Notes: generated from the sequence alone by a model not told the origin. A DNA stretch of 64,000 bases from Actinomadura sp. DC4 (GCF_030406325.1 NZ_JAUEQY010000007.1:1-64000), one strand, 5' to 3'; counted from the first letter of the stretch, positions 52,596 through 61,386 are shown. Program-made: numbers and translations.

Positions 52596-53606
52596 TCAGC
52601 GGGACAGCGTGGCGAAGAGTTCGCTGCGGCCGCTCACCTGGATCTTGCGGTAGATGGCCTTGAGGTGGTCGTTCGTCGTGTGCTGCGACAGGTCGAGGCT
52701 GCGGGCGATCTGCTTGCTGGAGCGGCCGTCGAGGACCTGCTCGATCACGGCGCGCTCTCTGGTGGTGATGCCGTACCACGCCGTCACCGCCGGCAGCAGC
52801 TGCCCGGCGGTGGCCGACTGGACGGTGATGGCCACCTCACCGTGCCGGGCGCCGGCCAGATGCTGGGCCTGGAGCGCGACCCAGCCGTCGGCGGTCGGGA
52901 CACGGCTGAGCACCGCGCCGTTCTCCTGCCGGGCGGCGGCGGCGAAGTTCCACAGGGTGATCGACAGGTCGTCGTCAGTGTCGAGGGTGAGGTTGGGAAA
53001 GCACAGGCGGAGCCAGTCGCGTCCGGTCGGGGTCACGGACGTGATGGCGTCGGCCTCGTCGACGATGAGCACACCGGGCGCCATCGTGCTGCGCGCCGGG
53101 TGCGGCGCCCCCCGGGTGACGTACCGCCGCAGCGACTCCGCCAGCGGGGCCACGACCCGCCGGGCTCCGTCGACGTCGGCCGGCGTGAACGGCGGGCGTC
53201 CCCGCTCCCGGAGCAGGACGAGCGTGCCCCAGAGAACGCCGCGGCCGACCAGGGCGAGCCGCATCTCACCGCCCCAGCCCTCGCCGGCCATGAGGTCCAG
53301 CAGCGGCGCGCTGCCGGGTGGAGTGGGAACGCCGGTGCCCAGCACGGTGACGAGGGAGCGGCGGCCGCCCGGGGAGAGCATTTCGCCGTCTTTCACCCGC
53401 CGGAAGTGATCGCAGGTGTAGCCGTTGTGCTCGGTGAGAAAGCATCCGGCCCCGGTGACCGGGTCCGTACCGGAGAGCATGTGCCCGTCGTGCGGTACGA
53501 GCCGGTGGAGCCGCCGCGACAGCTCACCGGCCAGGTCCGGCAGGGTGTCGGCGTGTGCCGCGGCCTGCGGCGCGGTTCGGAAGACGGACTCCAGCGTGGC
53601 GGCCAC
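52596..53606 (-). CDS. LuxR-family regulator with N-terminal GAF-like domain
   Basis: The 336-residue product starts at the GTG at 53606. A GAF-like sensor region spans about 15-165 (VPHDGHMLSGTDPVTGAGCF). A C-terminal LuxR helix-turn-helix spans about 270-335 (TTRERAVIEQVLDGRSSKQI; LSQHTTNDHLKAIYRKI). There is no Shine-Dalgarno site, and GACACT lies six bases before the GTG, so a leaderless start is possible. It is divergent from a secreted-protein gene that it may control. Confidence 0.9.
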   Translation of the reverse strand: MAATLESVFRTAPQAAAHADTLPDLAGELSRRLHRLVPHDGHMLSGTDPVTGAGCFLTEHNGYTCDHFRRVKDGEMLSPGGRRSLVTVLGTGVPTPPGSAPLLDLMAGEGWGGEMRLALVGRGVLWGTLVLLRERGRPPFTPADVDGARRVVAPLAESLRRYVTRGAPHPARSTMAPGVLIVDEADAITSVTPTGRDWLRLCFPNLTLDTDDDLSITLWNFAAAARQENGAVLSRVPTADGWVALQAQHLAGARHGEVAITVQSATAGQLLPAVTAWYGITTRERAVIEQVLDGRSSKQIARSLDLSQHTTNDHLKAIYRKIQVSGRSELFATLSR

Positions 53607-53719
53607 CCGACGAGTGTCGCAACGCGCAACCCCCCAGGTCTAGGGATTTCCCCGGCACACCGGCCTCCGGAGGATGGAACCCGGTCAAGGACGACTCAGT
53701 CCCGCAGGAAGGAACGATC

Positions 53720-54271
53720 GTGCGCCGTACGATGATCACCGCCGCCGCCGTTGCCGCCATGCTCGCCGGAGGCGCGGTGCCGGCCGGTGCCGGCACCGTC
53801 TCGTCCGCCTCGGCCGCGACGACGCGTGGCGGCTGGACTCCCGAGCAGATTCCGCCGTTCGACGCCGCCGCGGGCGTCCTGTGCGACTTCCCCGTGCACT
53901 ACGACGTCCTGGTGAACCGGGTCCGCACGAAGGTGGTGGAGACGTATCCGGACGGCACACCCAAGCGGCAGCTGGCCGTCGGTGCGCTGTTCCTCGATGT
54001 CAGCAACGCCGACACGGGCGCCGGCACCGTGGTGGACGCCAGCGGGAGCGCCGCGATCGACTACGGCACGGACGGCTCGATGCTCTGGCACGTCGTCGGA
54101 CCGGTCATCGCCCGCCTCGCCGCGGGCACCAGCAACCTGCCGCGCGGTCTTTACACGATCAACGGGACCTACCGCATCGCGTTCAGCCCGGCCGGCTTCA
54201 AGACCATCACGCTGAAGCACGGCACCATTCACGACCTCTGTCCCGACCTGGACCAGCCGGACGCTCACTGA
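53720..54271 (+). CDS. Secreted protein of unknown function
   Basis: The 183-residue product starts at the GTG at 53720, after AGGAAGGAAC. Two Arg near the N-terminus and a hydrophobic run (about 5-22) ending VPAGAGT form a signal peptide. The mature part contains FDAAAGVLCDFPVHYDVLVN and GTIHDLCPDL with two Cys that may form a disulfide, and a Gly/Thr-rich middle that suggests a beta-sandwich or barrel. I do not recognise a named family. It ends at a strong terminator shared with the convergent protease gene. Confidence 0.78.
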   Translation: MRRTMITAAAVAAMLAGGAVPAGAGTVSSASAATTRGGWTPEQIPPFDAAAGVLCDFPVHYDVLVNRVRTKVVETYPDGTPKRQLAVGALFLDVSNADTGAGTVVDASGSAAIDYGTDGSMLWHVVGPVIARLAAGTSNLPRGLYTINGTYRIAFSPAGFKTITLKHGTIHDLCPDLDQPDAH

Positions 54272-54316
54272 TCTGCGCGGGGGCGTGATCAGCGTCGTCG
54301 GGCCGAGGGACACGAG

Positions 54317-54356
54317 CCCGGCGGTCCCGGCTCGGTGACGAGCCGGGACCGCCGGG
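54317..54356. terminator. Perfect 18-bp hairpin between convergent genes
   Basis: CCCGGCGGTCCCGGCTCG (54317-54334) pairs perfectly with 54339-54356 around a GTGA tetraloop, 11 bp before the protease stop. It serves as a terminator in both directions. Confidence 0.85.
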
Positions 54357-54367
54357 TCGTACGTTCG

Positions 54368-55462
54368 TCAGGGCTGGGGCGTGTCCCACAGCGTGAAGGC
54401 GAAGTCCCGCAGCACGGGGGCGACGGGCTGGAAGAACGTCGTTCCGCCGACGGAGCAGTTGCCGGAGCCGCCGGAGAGCATTCCGAGGCCGGTGCCGCCG
54501 CTGTAGAACGGGCCACCGCTGTCACCCGGCTCGGCGCACGCCGTCGTCTGGGTCAGGCCGTTGACCGTCTCTCCGCTGGAGTAGGTCACGGTCACGTTCA
54601 GCGCGGTGACGGTGCCGCCGCGGACTCCGGTGGTGCTGCCGCTGCGCTGCACCGACTCGCCGACGAACGGGTCGCCCGAGCCGGAGATGAACTGCCGCGT
54701 GCCGGCCACCGTGCCCCAAACGTGGATCCCGCCGGTGTCGTACTCGACGACGCCGTAGTCACCGCCGGCGCCGAAGACGTTGGCGTGGCCGGTGTTGCTG
54801 CCCAGTCGGCTGGTCAGGCCCTGGTTGGCGAACCACGTCGCACTCAGGTGCGTGCAGTGCCCGGCGGTGATGAAGAAGTGCCGGGCGCCGTTGAAGACGT
54901 TGAAGCCGAGTGAGCAGCGGGCCGTGCCTCCGGAGGCCCCGGCGTAGATGGCGGTGCCGTCCAGCATGGTGGGACCGTCGAGCGTGCCCAGCCTGCCCTT
55001 CAGGGGAACGATCCTGGCGGCCGGTCCGAGCTTGCCGGCGACGGCCTTGAGCTTGGTCAGCCTCGCCCCCTTGACGGACCGGTCGGTGGAGATCACGACC
55101 TGGTCGGTGGCCGGGTCGACGGCCCAGGCGGTGCCGGGGATACGGGCGGAACGGTCGAGCTTCGCCTTCGCCTTTTCGAGGTCCGCGCCGCTGCGGTCGA
55201 CTAAGCGGGGAGTCGCACCGGCGGCGCGGACGCTCTGGGCGTCGGTGCCGTCGGTGACGGTGACCACGAGCCTGCCGGTCGCCGGGTCGAGATAGGAGCC
55301 GGCGCTACGGGCGCCCAGGCGCTTGGCCAGCGTGCTGGCGAGCTTGCTCACGTCCTGGTGCCCGGCCGGTTTCGCCGGCGCGGCCTCCGCGTTCGGCGCG
55401 ACCGCGGAGAAGGCGGCCGTCGCGGCTACGGCGACGGCACACGCGGCGGTACGAACTTTCAT
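54368..55462 (-). CDS. Streptogrisin-like secreted serine protease (S1)
   Basis: The 364-residue preproprotein starts at the ATG at 55462 after an AAGAAGAG site. A signal peptide (about 1-28, ending AEAAPA), a pro-region of the alpha-lytic protease type (about 35-165) and a chymotrypsin-fold catalytic domain follow. The catalytic triad is visible: His202 in TAGHC, Asp in GGDYGVVEYD, Ser315 in GDSGGP. Cys pairs (ARCSLGF with AGHC; TACAEPG with NCSVGG) match the family disulfides. It is secreted and self-processed, probably for extracellular protein degradation. Confidence 0.94.
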   Translation of the reverse strand: MKVRTAACAVAVAATAAFSAVAPNAEAAPAKPAGHQDVSKLASTLAKRLGARSAGSYLDPATGRLVVTVTDGTDAQSVRAAGATPRLVDRSGADLEKAKAKLDRSARIPGTAWAVDPATDQVVISTDRSVKGARLTKLKAVAGKLGPAARIVPLKGRLGTLDGPTMLDGTAIYAGASGGTARCSLGFNVFNGARHFFITAGHCTHLSATWFANQGLTSRLGSNTGHANVFGAGGDYGVVEYDTGGIHVWGTVAGTRQFISGSGDPFVGESVQRSGSTTGVRGGTVTALNVTVTYSSGETVNGLTQTTACAEPGDSGGPFYSGGTGLGMLSGGSGNCSVGGTTFFQPVAPVLRDFAFTLWDTPQP

Positions 55463-55554
55463 TTCGGCTCTTCTTTCTGTGGAACTGAGTGGTTTGGCAG
55501 GCCTGTCACCTCCTGGGCGTTCCATGCCGTTCCATGGGGGTCTTCTGCCCGACG

Positions 55555-56712
55555 TCAGGCGGGGCGAGCCAGGGCGAGGCTCAGTGCCGCGCCGAGTACG
55601 GCGAACCCGAACGCCAGAAGAAGAGCGTGGGCCGCGCCGGCGTACTCCCCCACGACCCCGGCCAGGCCGCCGCTCGCCGCCGCACCCGCGCTGATCGCGG
55701 TCGACAGCCAGCCGAACGCCTCGGCCGGGGCCACGTCCAGCTCGTCGACGACCAGCGACGCCGTCGTCAGCGCCGGGTTGAGCGCGATGCCGACGAAGAA
55801 CAGGACGAATCCGATGACGACCAAGTTCGGGGCCAGCGCCGCCGGGAGGAGCGTGGCCCCGACCGCGAGGAGCAGGACGACGAGCCGGCGGGCGGGACGT
55901 ACACTCCATCGCAGCCGCCCATAACAGAGCGCGCCGGCGATGCCGCCGAACGCGACCGTCGCGAGCAGCAGCCCGCTGGCCGCCGGTGCCCCGCGCGCCA
56001 CCGCCAGCGCCGGCAGCCCCACCTCCATGGCGCCGCTCGCACCACCGAGGAGCGCGACGACCCCCAGCAGGAGCCGCATCCGCCCGTCGCGCAGCACCCC
56101 GGCACCACCGGTGCCGGCCTGCCGGGCCCCGGCGGACCGCATCGCCTGGGCGAGGGCCAGCGTCCCGGCCCCGGCGGCGACCGCCACCACCGTCAGGGCG
56201 ATCGACGCGGACAGCACCGCGACGACCCCGCTGAACAGCAGCGGGCCGACGAAGATGGCCAGCTCCTGCACCAGGTAGACCAGGCTGTACGTGGCCGTGC
56301 GCAGCCCGGGAGACGTAAGCCGCGCCCACTCGATGCGCATCGCGACCGACACCGGCGGCAGGCCGGTCCCGGCGAGCCACGCGAGGGCGACCATTCCCCA
56401 GCTGGGAACGCCGGTGGCGCCGGCCAGTACGACGAGGGCGGTGGTGTGCAGGCAGCCGGTGACCGCGAGCACCGGACGGGGCCCGCACCGGTCGATCAGC
56501 CGCCCCTGCACCGGCCGCGCCATCCCCGCCCCCACGGAGAAGGCGGCTGCCGCCAGCCCGCCGAGCACGAGTGAACCCGTCGCACCACCGACCACCAGCA
56601 CCGCACCGATCGGCGTCACCTGCTGCGTGACCTGCGCCAAAAGCCCAAGAACGGCCTGCGCGCGTACACCCGGCACACCGAAGAGCGCCCGGTACGTCCC
56701 TTTCGGCGACAC
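55555..56712 (-). CDS. MFS transporter
   Basis: The 385-residue membrane protein has about 12 hydrophobic helices. Two six-helix halves are separated by a loop near 190 (AMRSAGARQAGTGGAGVLRD). GRLIDRCGPRPVLAVTG is the A-type loop 2-3 motif of the major facilitator superfamily. Substrate unknown; a drug or metabolite efflux role is likely. Divergent from the AraC gene 183 bp away. Confidence 0.9.
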   Translation of the reverse strand: MSPKGTYRALFGVPGVRAQAVLGLLAQVTQQVTPIGAVLVVGGATGSLVLGGLAAAAFSVGAGMARPVQGRLIDRCGPRPVLAVTGCLHTTALVVLAGATGVPSWGMVALAWLAGTGLPPVSVAMRIEWARLTSPGLRTATYSLVYLVQELAIFVGPLLFSGVVAVLSASIALTVVAVAAGAGTLALAQAMRSAGARQAGTGGAGVLRDGRMRLLLGVVALLGGASGAMEVGLPALAVARGAPAASGLLLATVAFGGIAGALCYGRLRWSVRPARRLVVLLLAVGATLLPAALAPNLVVIGFVLFFVGIALNPALTTASLVVDELDVAPAEAFGWLSTAISAGAAASGGLAGVVGEYAGAAHALLLAFGFAVLGAALSLALARPA

Positions 56713-56895
56713 GGGTTGATCATCATCAGGCGGACCTGAGCCGTCAACGAAGAGTTCGCGGCCGCCGCGCAGGGTCAGGCGTTCACGCGCGGCAGGCGCA
56801 GGGCGGACCCGACCCGTATGAGAACGTCCTTACGACCGCGAGCCGCAACCCAATCGGCGAACCGCCGCGTAACGTGTCCCCCGTGGAAGGTGCCT

Positions 56896-57606
56896 GTGGA
56901 GTCGCGCTTCGTCATCGGTGAGGGCTACGCGCTCTACCAGGGGCCGTCGGGAGACGGTTCCTTCCACCGCCACGCCGCCTTTCAGGTCGCCATCGCGGTC
57001 CGCGGAGCGGTGACCGTCGTGGACGCGTCCGGTGTCTCGCATCGCGACGTGGCGCTGGTCGTGGCGCCGATGGCCCGGCACCGGCTGCTCGCGACGGACG
57101 CCCTGCGCACGTTCTTCGTCGATCCCCACTGCGCGTTCGCCGACCGGCTGCGCCGGTGCTGCGACGCCGGCGTCGTCGCCGCCCCCTCGCTGCGCGACCT
57201 CACCCAGGCCGACGTCCACCACGCCGCCGTACGGCCCTCGGACGCGCTCGACCTCCGGCTGATGGCGGCGATGGACGCCCTGGCCGACGGCCGCCCGGCC
57301 TCGATGCCGGAGATCGCCGCGAGCGTCGGCCTGTCGTCCCAGCGCCTGCGCGCGCTGGCACGGCACGGGCTCGGCATGCCGCTCCCCCGCTGGCGCATCT
57401 GGCACCGCCTCCGCCGCGCGGCGGAGGCGGTACAGGAGGGCCGGCCACTGGCCGAGGCGGCGATCGCGGGCGGCTTCGCCGACCAGGCCCACTTCACCCG
57501 CCAGATGCGCGAGATGGTGGGCCTGACCCCGGCGGCCGTACTCCCGATGCTGCGCCGGTCAGGCCCGGTGCCCGGTGTAGATCGAGATCGAACCGGTGAC
57601 CGTTGA
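56896..57606 (+). CDS. AraC-family transcriptional regulator
   Basis: The 236-residue product starts at the GTG at 56896, after GGAAGG. A cupin-like N-terminal sensor (about 10-90; FHRHAAFQVAIAVRGAVTVV) is followed by an AraC-type double helix-turn-helix (about 130-225; ASVGLSSQRLRALARHGLGM; AIAGGFADQAHFTRQMREMV). It probably controls the divergent MFS gene. The last 48 bp overlap the convergent methyltransferase. Confidence 0.9.
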   Translation: MESRFVIGEGYALYQGPSGDGSFHRHAAFQVAIAVRGAVTVVDASGVSHRDVALVVAPMARHRLLATDALRTFFVDPHCAFADRLRRCCDAGVVAAPSLRDLTQADVHHAAVRPSDALDLRLMAAMDALADGRPASMPEIAASVGLSSQRLRALARHGLGMPLPRWRIWHRLRRAAEAVQEGRPLAEAAIAGGFADQAHFTRQMREMVGLTPAAVLPMLRRSGPVPGVDRDRTGDR

Positions 57607-58206
57607 CACGACGTCGGCCTCCCGTACGTCGTCGAACCCGGCCTCGGCGATCAGCTCGGGAAGGATGCCGTCGGCGTTGGGCTGGGTGTCCTCCTTGCCG
57701 TCCGCGACCTGCACGGTCCGGAAGGCCAGGCGCATCCGCCTCGTACGCTGCAGGCCGTAGTCGGCGACCGCCAGCCTCCCGCCGTCCCGCAGGACCGCGT
57801 ACATCGAGGCGAGAATCGCCCGCTTCATGGCGACGGGACACTGGTGCAGCACGAGACTGGACACCGCGGTCGCCGCCGAGCCGACACCGACGATCTCCGG
57901 CAGCGCGTCCCCCATCCCGGCCCGCCAGTCCACCGCCGCGCCACCGTCCTTACGCCGCGCCCTGGCGAGCACGTCCGGATCGGGATCGACACCGATGACC
58001 CGTGCCCGCGACTCGACGCGGGCCAGCATCAGCGCCAGCGACCCGGTTCCACAGCCGACGTCGACGATCACGTCCCCGGCCCGGGGCGCGACGTACGCGA
58101 CCAGCAGCGCACGCCAGAGCCGCTCCCGCGTGAGAGCGACGACGGGATCGTAGAGACGCGTGGGCGCGAAACGCCCTGCCGCGGGGGTGAAAGTTCGATC
58201 AGACAT
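57559..58206 (-). CDS. Class I SAM-dependent methyltransferase
   Basis: The product is 215 residues with the SAM-binding motif VIVDVGCGTGSLALML near 47-62, then IGVDPDPDVL, and ADYGLQRTRRMRLAF after the core. It resembles the ubiquinone/menaquinone C-methyltransferase-like and UbiE-type small-molecule group. Substrate unknown. It is convergent with the AraC gene. Confidence 0.9.
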   Translation of the reverse strand: MSDRTFTPAAGRFAPTRLYDPVVALTRERLWRALLVAYVAPRAGDVIVDVGCGTGSLALMLARVESRARVIGVDPDPDVLARARRKDGGAAVDWRAGMGDALPEIVGVGSAATAVSSLVLHQCPVAMKRAILASMYAVLRDGGRLAVADYGLQRTRRMRLAFRTVQVADGKEDTQPNADGILPELIAEAGFDDVREADVVSTVTGSISIYTGHRA

Positions 58207-58594
58207 ACCGGGCAGGCTCGAACGCGCCGCACAGTCCGGTCTTGAACGAATCGCTCACAGAACACTCCGCCCTCGCTCGGGGCGTGCGACGGCCGGCCTG
58301 GTACGCACTATCGAAGGTGCTACCTACGAGATATGGGAGCACGACCACGTTGCTGTTTCGGAATTTCCCTTGGACGACAACCTCTTTGAGCGTCGGTGCG
58401 TCATAGTAGACAGTACAGGTGACCTTGACCGGCTCCGCATTTCGGCCAGGGACGGGACTCCTTAACTGACGCCCGATACATGGGAGTGCTCGACATGATG
58501 GCAACGTATATCGCCCATCACGTGAAGGTGTTACGTATTGGCCATTCGCGGTCGATAAGCGCGAGCGCCCAGATATCAGTCGTACGGTCTACTC
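58207..58594. other. Lower-GC stretch with no convincing gene
   Basis: Both strands have open frames of about 100 codons here (plus to 58465, minus from 58504), each with protein-like runs. GC at third positions is only moderate in both, no ribosome site decides between them, and the minus frame overlaps the methyltransferase start. I call neither. A TACGGT hexamer at the right end (about 58583-58588) is a -10 for the next gene. Confidence 0.4.
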
Positions 58595-58930
58595 ATGGAC
58601 TTCTGGAAGGCGGCGCTCTGGGGGCTGGCTGGCGGCGTCTGCATGGAGGCACTCGACCTCTACCGTCAGATTCGCGACACTCCGGGATGGAACTGGCGAA
58701 AGCCGATACCGCAAGGCCTCCCCGCTTACGTAATATCGATACTGATTCGTGTCGCGATAGGGGGGATTCTTGCGGCCGCCGGCAGTGGACAGCTCACGGG
58801 CCCGCTGGCCGCCCTGGGGTTGGGGGTCAGCGCGCCAGCCGTACTCGAAAAGCTCGCCCGAAATGTCCCCCTAAAGGATTCCTCTCACCCATCATCCGAC
58901 ATCGAAGTCGGTTCCTCTTCCAGAGAATGA
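58595..58930 (+). CDS. Small membrane protein of an accessory gene pair
   Basis: The 111-residue product begins at the ATG at 58595, six bases after TACGGT, consistent with a leaderless transcript. FWKAALWGLAGGVCMEALDL near the start and AYVISILIRVAIGGILAAAG then LGLGVSAPAVLEKLA give two or three hydrophobic helices. The C-terminus is polar and Ser-rich. Codon third positions are AT-richer than in core genes. It is probably co-transcribed with the repeat/coiled-coil gene 67 bp downstream. No family recognised. Confidence 0.68.
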   Translation: MDFWKAALWGLAGGVCMEALDLYRQIRDTPGWNWRKPIPQGLPAYVISILIRVAIGGILAAAGSGQLTGPLAALGLGVSAPAVLEKLARNVPLKDSSHPSSDIEVGSSSRE

Positions 58931-58997
58931 CAGTCGAGGAGGCGTGCATGCCACGCTCGAGCTGGTGCACCCACCGATCCCAGAACGGAGATCGGTG

Positions 58998-59867
58998 ATG
59001 CGTGCCGACAGCCGCACAGGACGTATCGTCGGAGCTTTAGGCCGCACCGACATCGCATCATCCCACCAGGCCACGCACGGATTGGCACGATACAGCACGG
59101 CCGGACGCATCATCGAGGCCATAGGCCGGGTCGACCTGGCATCCTCCAGGTCGGGCGAACGCGGAATAACGCACGATAGCCATCTTGGCCGCGTAGTCGA
59201 GGCATTAGGACGCCGCGACCGGTCGGATGCTTATCATCCAGGTACGGAGAGGCGCCCCGAGGACTCCCGGCACACGAGGACCTCTCAACTCGTGACGTTA
59301 TACGCTCGAACCCAAACCAGTGCAATCACGAAGATAATCGCCAATACCGAAGACCTCAACCCGCTCGACTTTCCACGAGATCTCATCCGCTTTCGTGATC
59401 TCAAACATACTCGTGCGCTTGCGCTCGAGAACGACCTCGACCACGCGCTCACGCTCACTCACGAGCTCGGCAAGGCGCTTGAACGGGATATCGACCGATC
59501 GCTCGCACGTGCACGCGATCTCAATCGCCATCTTTCTCGCGCTCTGTCACAGGCGCGCACGATCGTACGCGCCCTCAAACGCAATCTGCGGCAGGCACGT
59601 GCGCTCGCGCGCGATCTGGAGACGGCGCGTGAACTTGCGGTAGATCTCAGCCGCATCCTGGCCGAGGTGACGGTTAACGTGTCCGGTGTCGACCTGACCG
59701 CCATGCGCTTGGACATCGGCGCGCTGGAAGGCGTGATCTGGAATCGAGAGACCCGCTGGCCCGCCGAAATCGAAGACCAGGTGGCAATGCAGTCTCGCGA
59801 GATCGCCGACGGGCTGTTTCAGGTGACCAGCGGTGATGCCAGGGTCGGCCAGCCGGCGGGCGTGTGA
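58998..59867 (+). CDS. Tandem-repeat coiled-coil protein with three TTA codons
   Basis: The 289-residue product starts at the ATG at 58998 (CGGAG seven bases upstream; a GTG at 58944 is an alternative). Residues 8-90 hold three 28-residue repeats beginning GRIVGALGRTDIASS, GRIIEAIGRVDLASS and GRVVEALGRRDRSD. Residues about 120-225 form a long Arg/Leu/Asp coiled coil (DLKHTRALALENDLDHALTL; RALKRNLRQARALARDLETA), reminiscent of coiled coils next to NACHT ATPases in streptomycetes. TTA leucine codons at 59037, 59205 and 59298 are very rare in this GC range and imply bldA-type translational control or foreign origin. No catalytic motif is visible. Confidence 0.72.
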   Translation: MRADSRTGRIVGALGRTDIASSHQATHGLARYSTAGRIIEAIGRVDLASSRSGERGITHDSHLGRVVEALGRRDRSDAYHPGTERRPEDSRHTRTSQLVTLYARTQTSAITKIIANTEDLNPLDFPRDLIRFRDLKHTRALALENDLDHALTLTHELGKALERDIDRSLARARDLNRHLSRALSQARTIVRALKRNLRQARALARDLETARELAVDLSRILAEVTVNVSGVDLTAMRLDIGALEGVIWNRETRWPAEIEDQVAMQSREIADGLFQVTSGDARVGQPAGV

Positions 59868-59899
59868 GCATGCACATCGGATCGGCGGGCCTCGGGAGT

Positions 59900-59925
59900 G
59901 GACTTGCGGACGGGGCCGCAGGTCC
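59900..59925. terminator. Hairpin between convergent genes
   Basis: GGACTTGCGG pairs with CCGCAGGTCC (one G-T pair) around ACGGGG, 33 bp past the repeat/coiled-coil gene and before the end of the convergent fragment. Candidate bidirectional terminator. Confidence 0.5.
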
Positions 59926-59939
59926 GGTTCTCGGGGCGG

Positions 59940-60455
59940 TCAGGCGCTGGGTGGGGTGACGCCGTTCTCGGCGGCCGGGACGCCTAGCTGCAGCAGGCCG
60001 CCGATCGTGGCCGGTTCGCTGGGCAGGCCGGCCAGCAGCGGGTTGATGGGGTTCAGCTTGAGCTGGATCGGGGTGATGGTCGTGGTCGTCGTCAGGTCGA
60101 ACTTCTCCAGGTCGATCCATCGCACGATGTTCAGGACCGAGGCGGGGATGGCCTGGTTCTGCTTCTGGACCGGGACCCACAGTTGGCGGCTGTTCTGGAG
60201 GTTGACCTTGTGCGCCGGGACGCCGGAGAGCACCGGACCGAGCTGCGTCAGCACGAATGGGAAATTTACATTGATTCCCTGGATCTTGCAGCAGGCCAGG
60301 TCAACGTATTCGATGAAGTCGGCCAGCCTCCGCGAGGGGATCACTCCATTCTTCGCGACGGAAGTGCAGAGCTGCTGACGCGGGCCGAGGGTGACCCGTT
60401 CGTCCGGCAGGTTCGCGGGTACAGGGTTGAGGTGGCCGACGGAAAACGGCGCAGG
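59940..60455 (-). pseudogene. Start-less fragment of a tandem-repeat protein
   Basis: A 171-codon open frame ends at 59940 and is closed upstream by a TGA at 60456-60458. Its only start-like codon is a GTG at 60344, which would discard the first repeat. Three degenerate repeats of about 55 residues are visible: HLNPVPANLPDERV...QQLCTSVAKNGVIP, QLGPVLSGVPAHKV...RQLWVPVQKQNQAIP, and NPLLAGLPSEPA...LQLGVPAAENGVTP. VLNIVRWIDLEKFDL follows the second. GC-rich third positions show it was coding. It looks like the C-terminal part of a larger secreted repeat protein whose 5' part is gone. Confidence 0.6.
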
Positions 60456-60461
60456 TCATTT

Positions 60462-60483
60462 CCCGCTAATCGCAACTAGCGGG
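60462..60483. terminator. Short hairpin CCCGCTA/TAGCGGG
   Basis: A 7-bp perfect stem with an 8-base loop lies just upstream of the repeat-protein fragment. It could be the terminator of the small gene at 60574, or mark a junction where the fragment was cut. Confidence 0.35.
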
Positions 60484-60573
60484 GAATTGTCCGTCCGATA
60501 TGGATATTGGTCGTTTATCCCACGAGTTCGGGCAGCACGGCATGACCGAACAAGCGTGCCGGCCTAGGCGGGG

Positions 60574-60819
60574 TCAGGGAAAGATGACCTCGGTCGCGGA
60601 GACCACGCGAACCGACGTGACCGGGATTCCCTCGCGTCGGCAACGGTCCAGGACGTACGCCCGTAGCGAGGGGCTCAGGTCCTCAAGGTGGTTCCGGCTC
60701 TCGACGGGACCGTTCTTCGACGTACTCGTTCTTTTGGAAGTCAAGTCGATGATCGCCTTAATGGCAGAAGGGGCATCCGCACTGTCACCAGCAGAATCCG
60801 CGTGACCACGGTGTCCCAT
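60574..60819 (-). CDS. Small protein of unknown function
   Basis: The 81-residue frame runs from an ATG at 60819. The N-terminal half is polar with mixed codon use. The C-terminal half (EDLSPSLRAYVLDRCRREGI; VTSVRVVSATEVIFP) looks like a compact helix-strand unit with GC-rich third positions. No ribosome site is evident, so the real start may be internal. Function unknown. Confidence 0.42.
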   Translation of the reverse strand: MGHRGHADSAGDSADAPSAIKAIIDLTSKRTSTSKNGPVESRNHLEDLSPSLRAYVLDRCRREGIPVTSVRVVSATEVIFP

Positions 60820-60859
60820 CCGAACCCGCGTCGTCCCACGTCAAACCCAAGAATACCCC

Positions 60860-61351
60860 CTAGTAGGAGCGCGGCCGCTCGGATCGGTGGCCCGGGTGCG
60901 CATCCGGCGTGAGCCCGTGGCTCTCCGCGACCTTGAGGAGGAGGTCGGCGAGCATACGCCGTTCGCTCGCGTTCAGCGCGTGCACCACGCCCTCCTCGTG
61001 GGCGGAGCCGATCTCGCGCATCCGTGTCATGACGTCGCGTCCGGCCCCGGTGAGCCGCAGTTCGTACGTGCGGCGGTCCTTCGTACTGCGCTCGCGTACG
61101 ACGAGGCCCTTCTGCTCGAGTTCGTCGATCAGCGCGACCACCCGGCTGGGGCCGACGCCCAGCTTTCCCGCCAGGGTCTGCTGGCTCAGGCCTTCCTCGG
61201 CCGCGATCAGGCGCAGGATGCCGACGTCGCCGGGCTGGACGCCGAGACCGGTGAGCCGATCGGCGAACTGCGCCGCGGCAAGGGCTCCCACCTGGGACAA
61301 CAGGAAACCGACGCGCCCCGAGGGCCCGCGATGCCCGGCGACATGATCCAT
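60860..61351 (-). CDS. MarR-family transcriptional regulator
   Basis: The 163-residue product has a winged helix near 40-110 (LSQQTLAGKLGVGPSRVVAL; LVVRERSTKDRRTYELRLT). The ATG at 61351 has no Shine-Dalgarno site; TAGGAT sits six bases upstream on the minus strand, so the transcript is probably leaderless. Divergent from an SDR gene with only 35 bp between the starts, and a palindromic site fills that gap. It most likely represses the SDR operon and itself. Confidence 0.92.
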   Translation of the reverse strand: MDHVAGHRGPSGRVGFLLSQVGALAAAQFADRLTGLGVQPGDVGILRLIAAEEGLSQQTLAGKLGVGPSRVVALIDELEQKGLVVRERSTKDRRTYELRLTGAGRDVMTRMREIGSAHEEGVVHALNASERRMLADLLLKVAESHGLTPDAHPGHRSERPRSY

Positions 61352-61365
61352 CCAAGTATCCTAAC

Positions 61366-61386
61366 AGCAGTGAATAATTCTGTGCT
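61366..61386. promoter_or_regulatory. Shared operator and leaderless promoters of the MarR/SDR divergon
   Basis: AGCA-GT-GAAT-A-ATTC-TG-TGCT is a dyad-symmetric 21-bp element ending at the base before the SDR ATG. It overlaps TAATTC (61375-61380), six bases before that ATG, and lies just upstream of the leftward TAGGAT (complement of 61359-61364). One MarR dimer could block both leaderless genes. Confidence 0.65.

Noticed and set aside
58160-58504. Two overlapping open frames on opposite strands, each about 100 codons
   Set aside because: Neither has a ribosome site or strong third-position GC, they overlap each other and the methyltransferase start, and no family was recognised.
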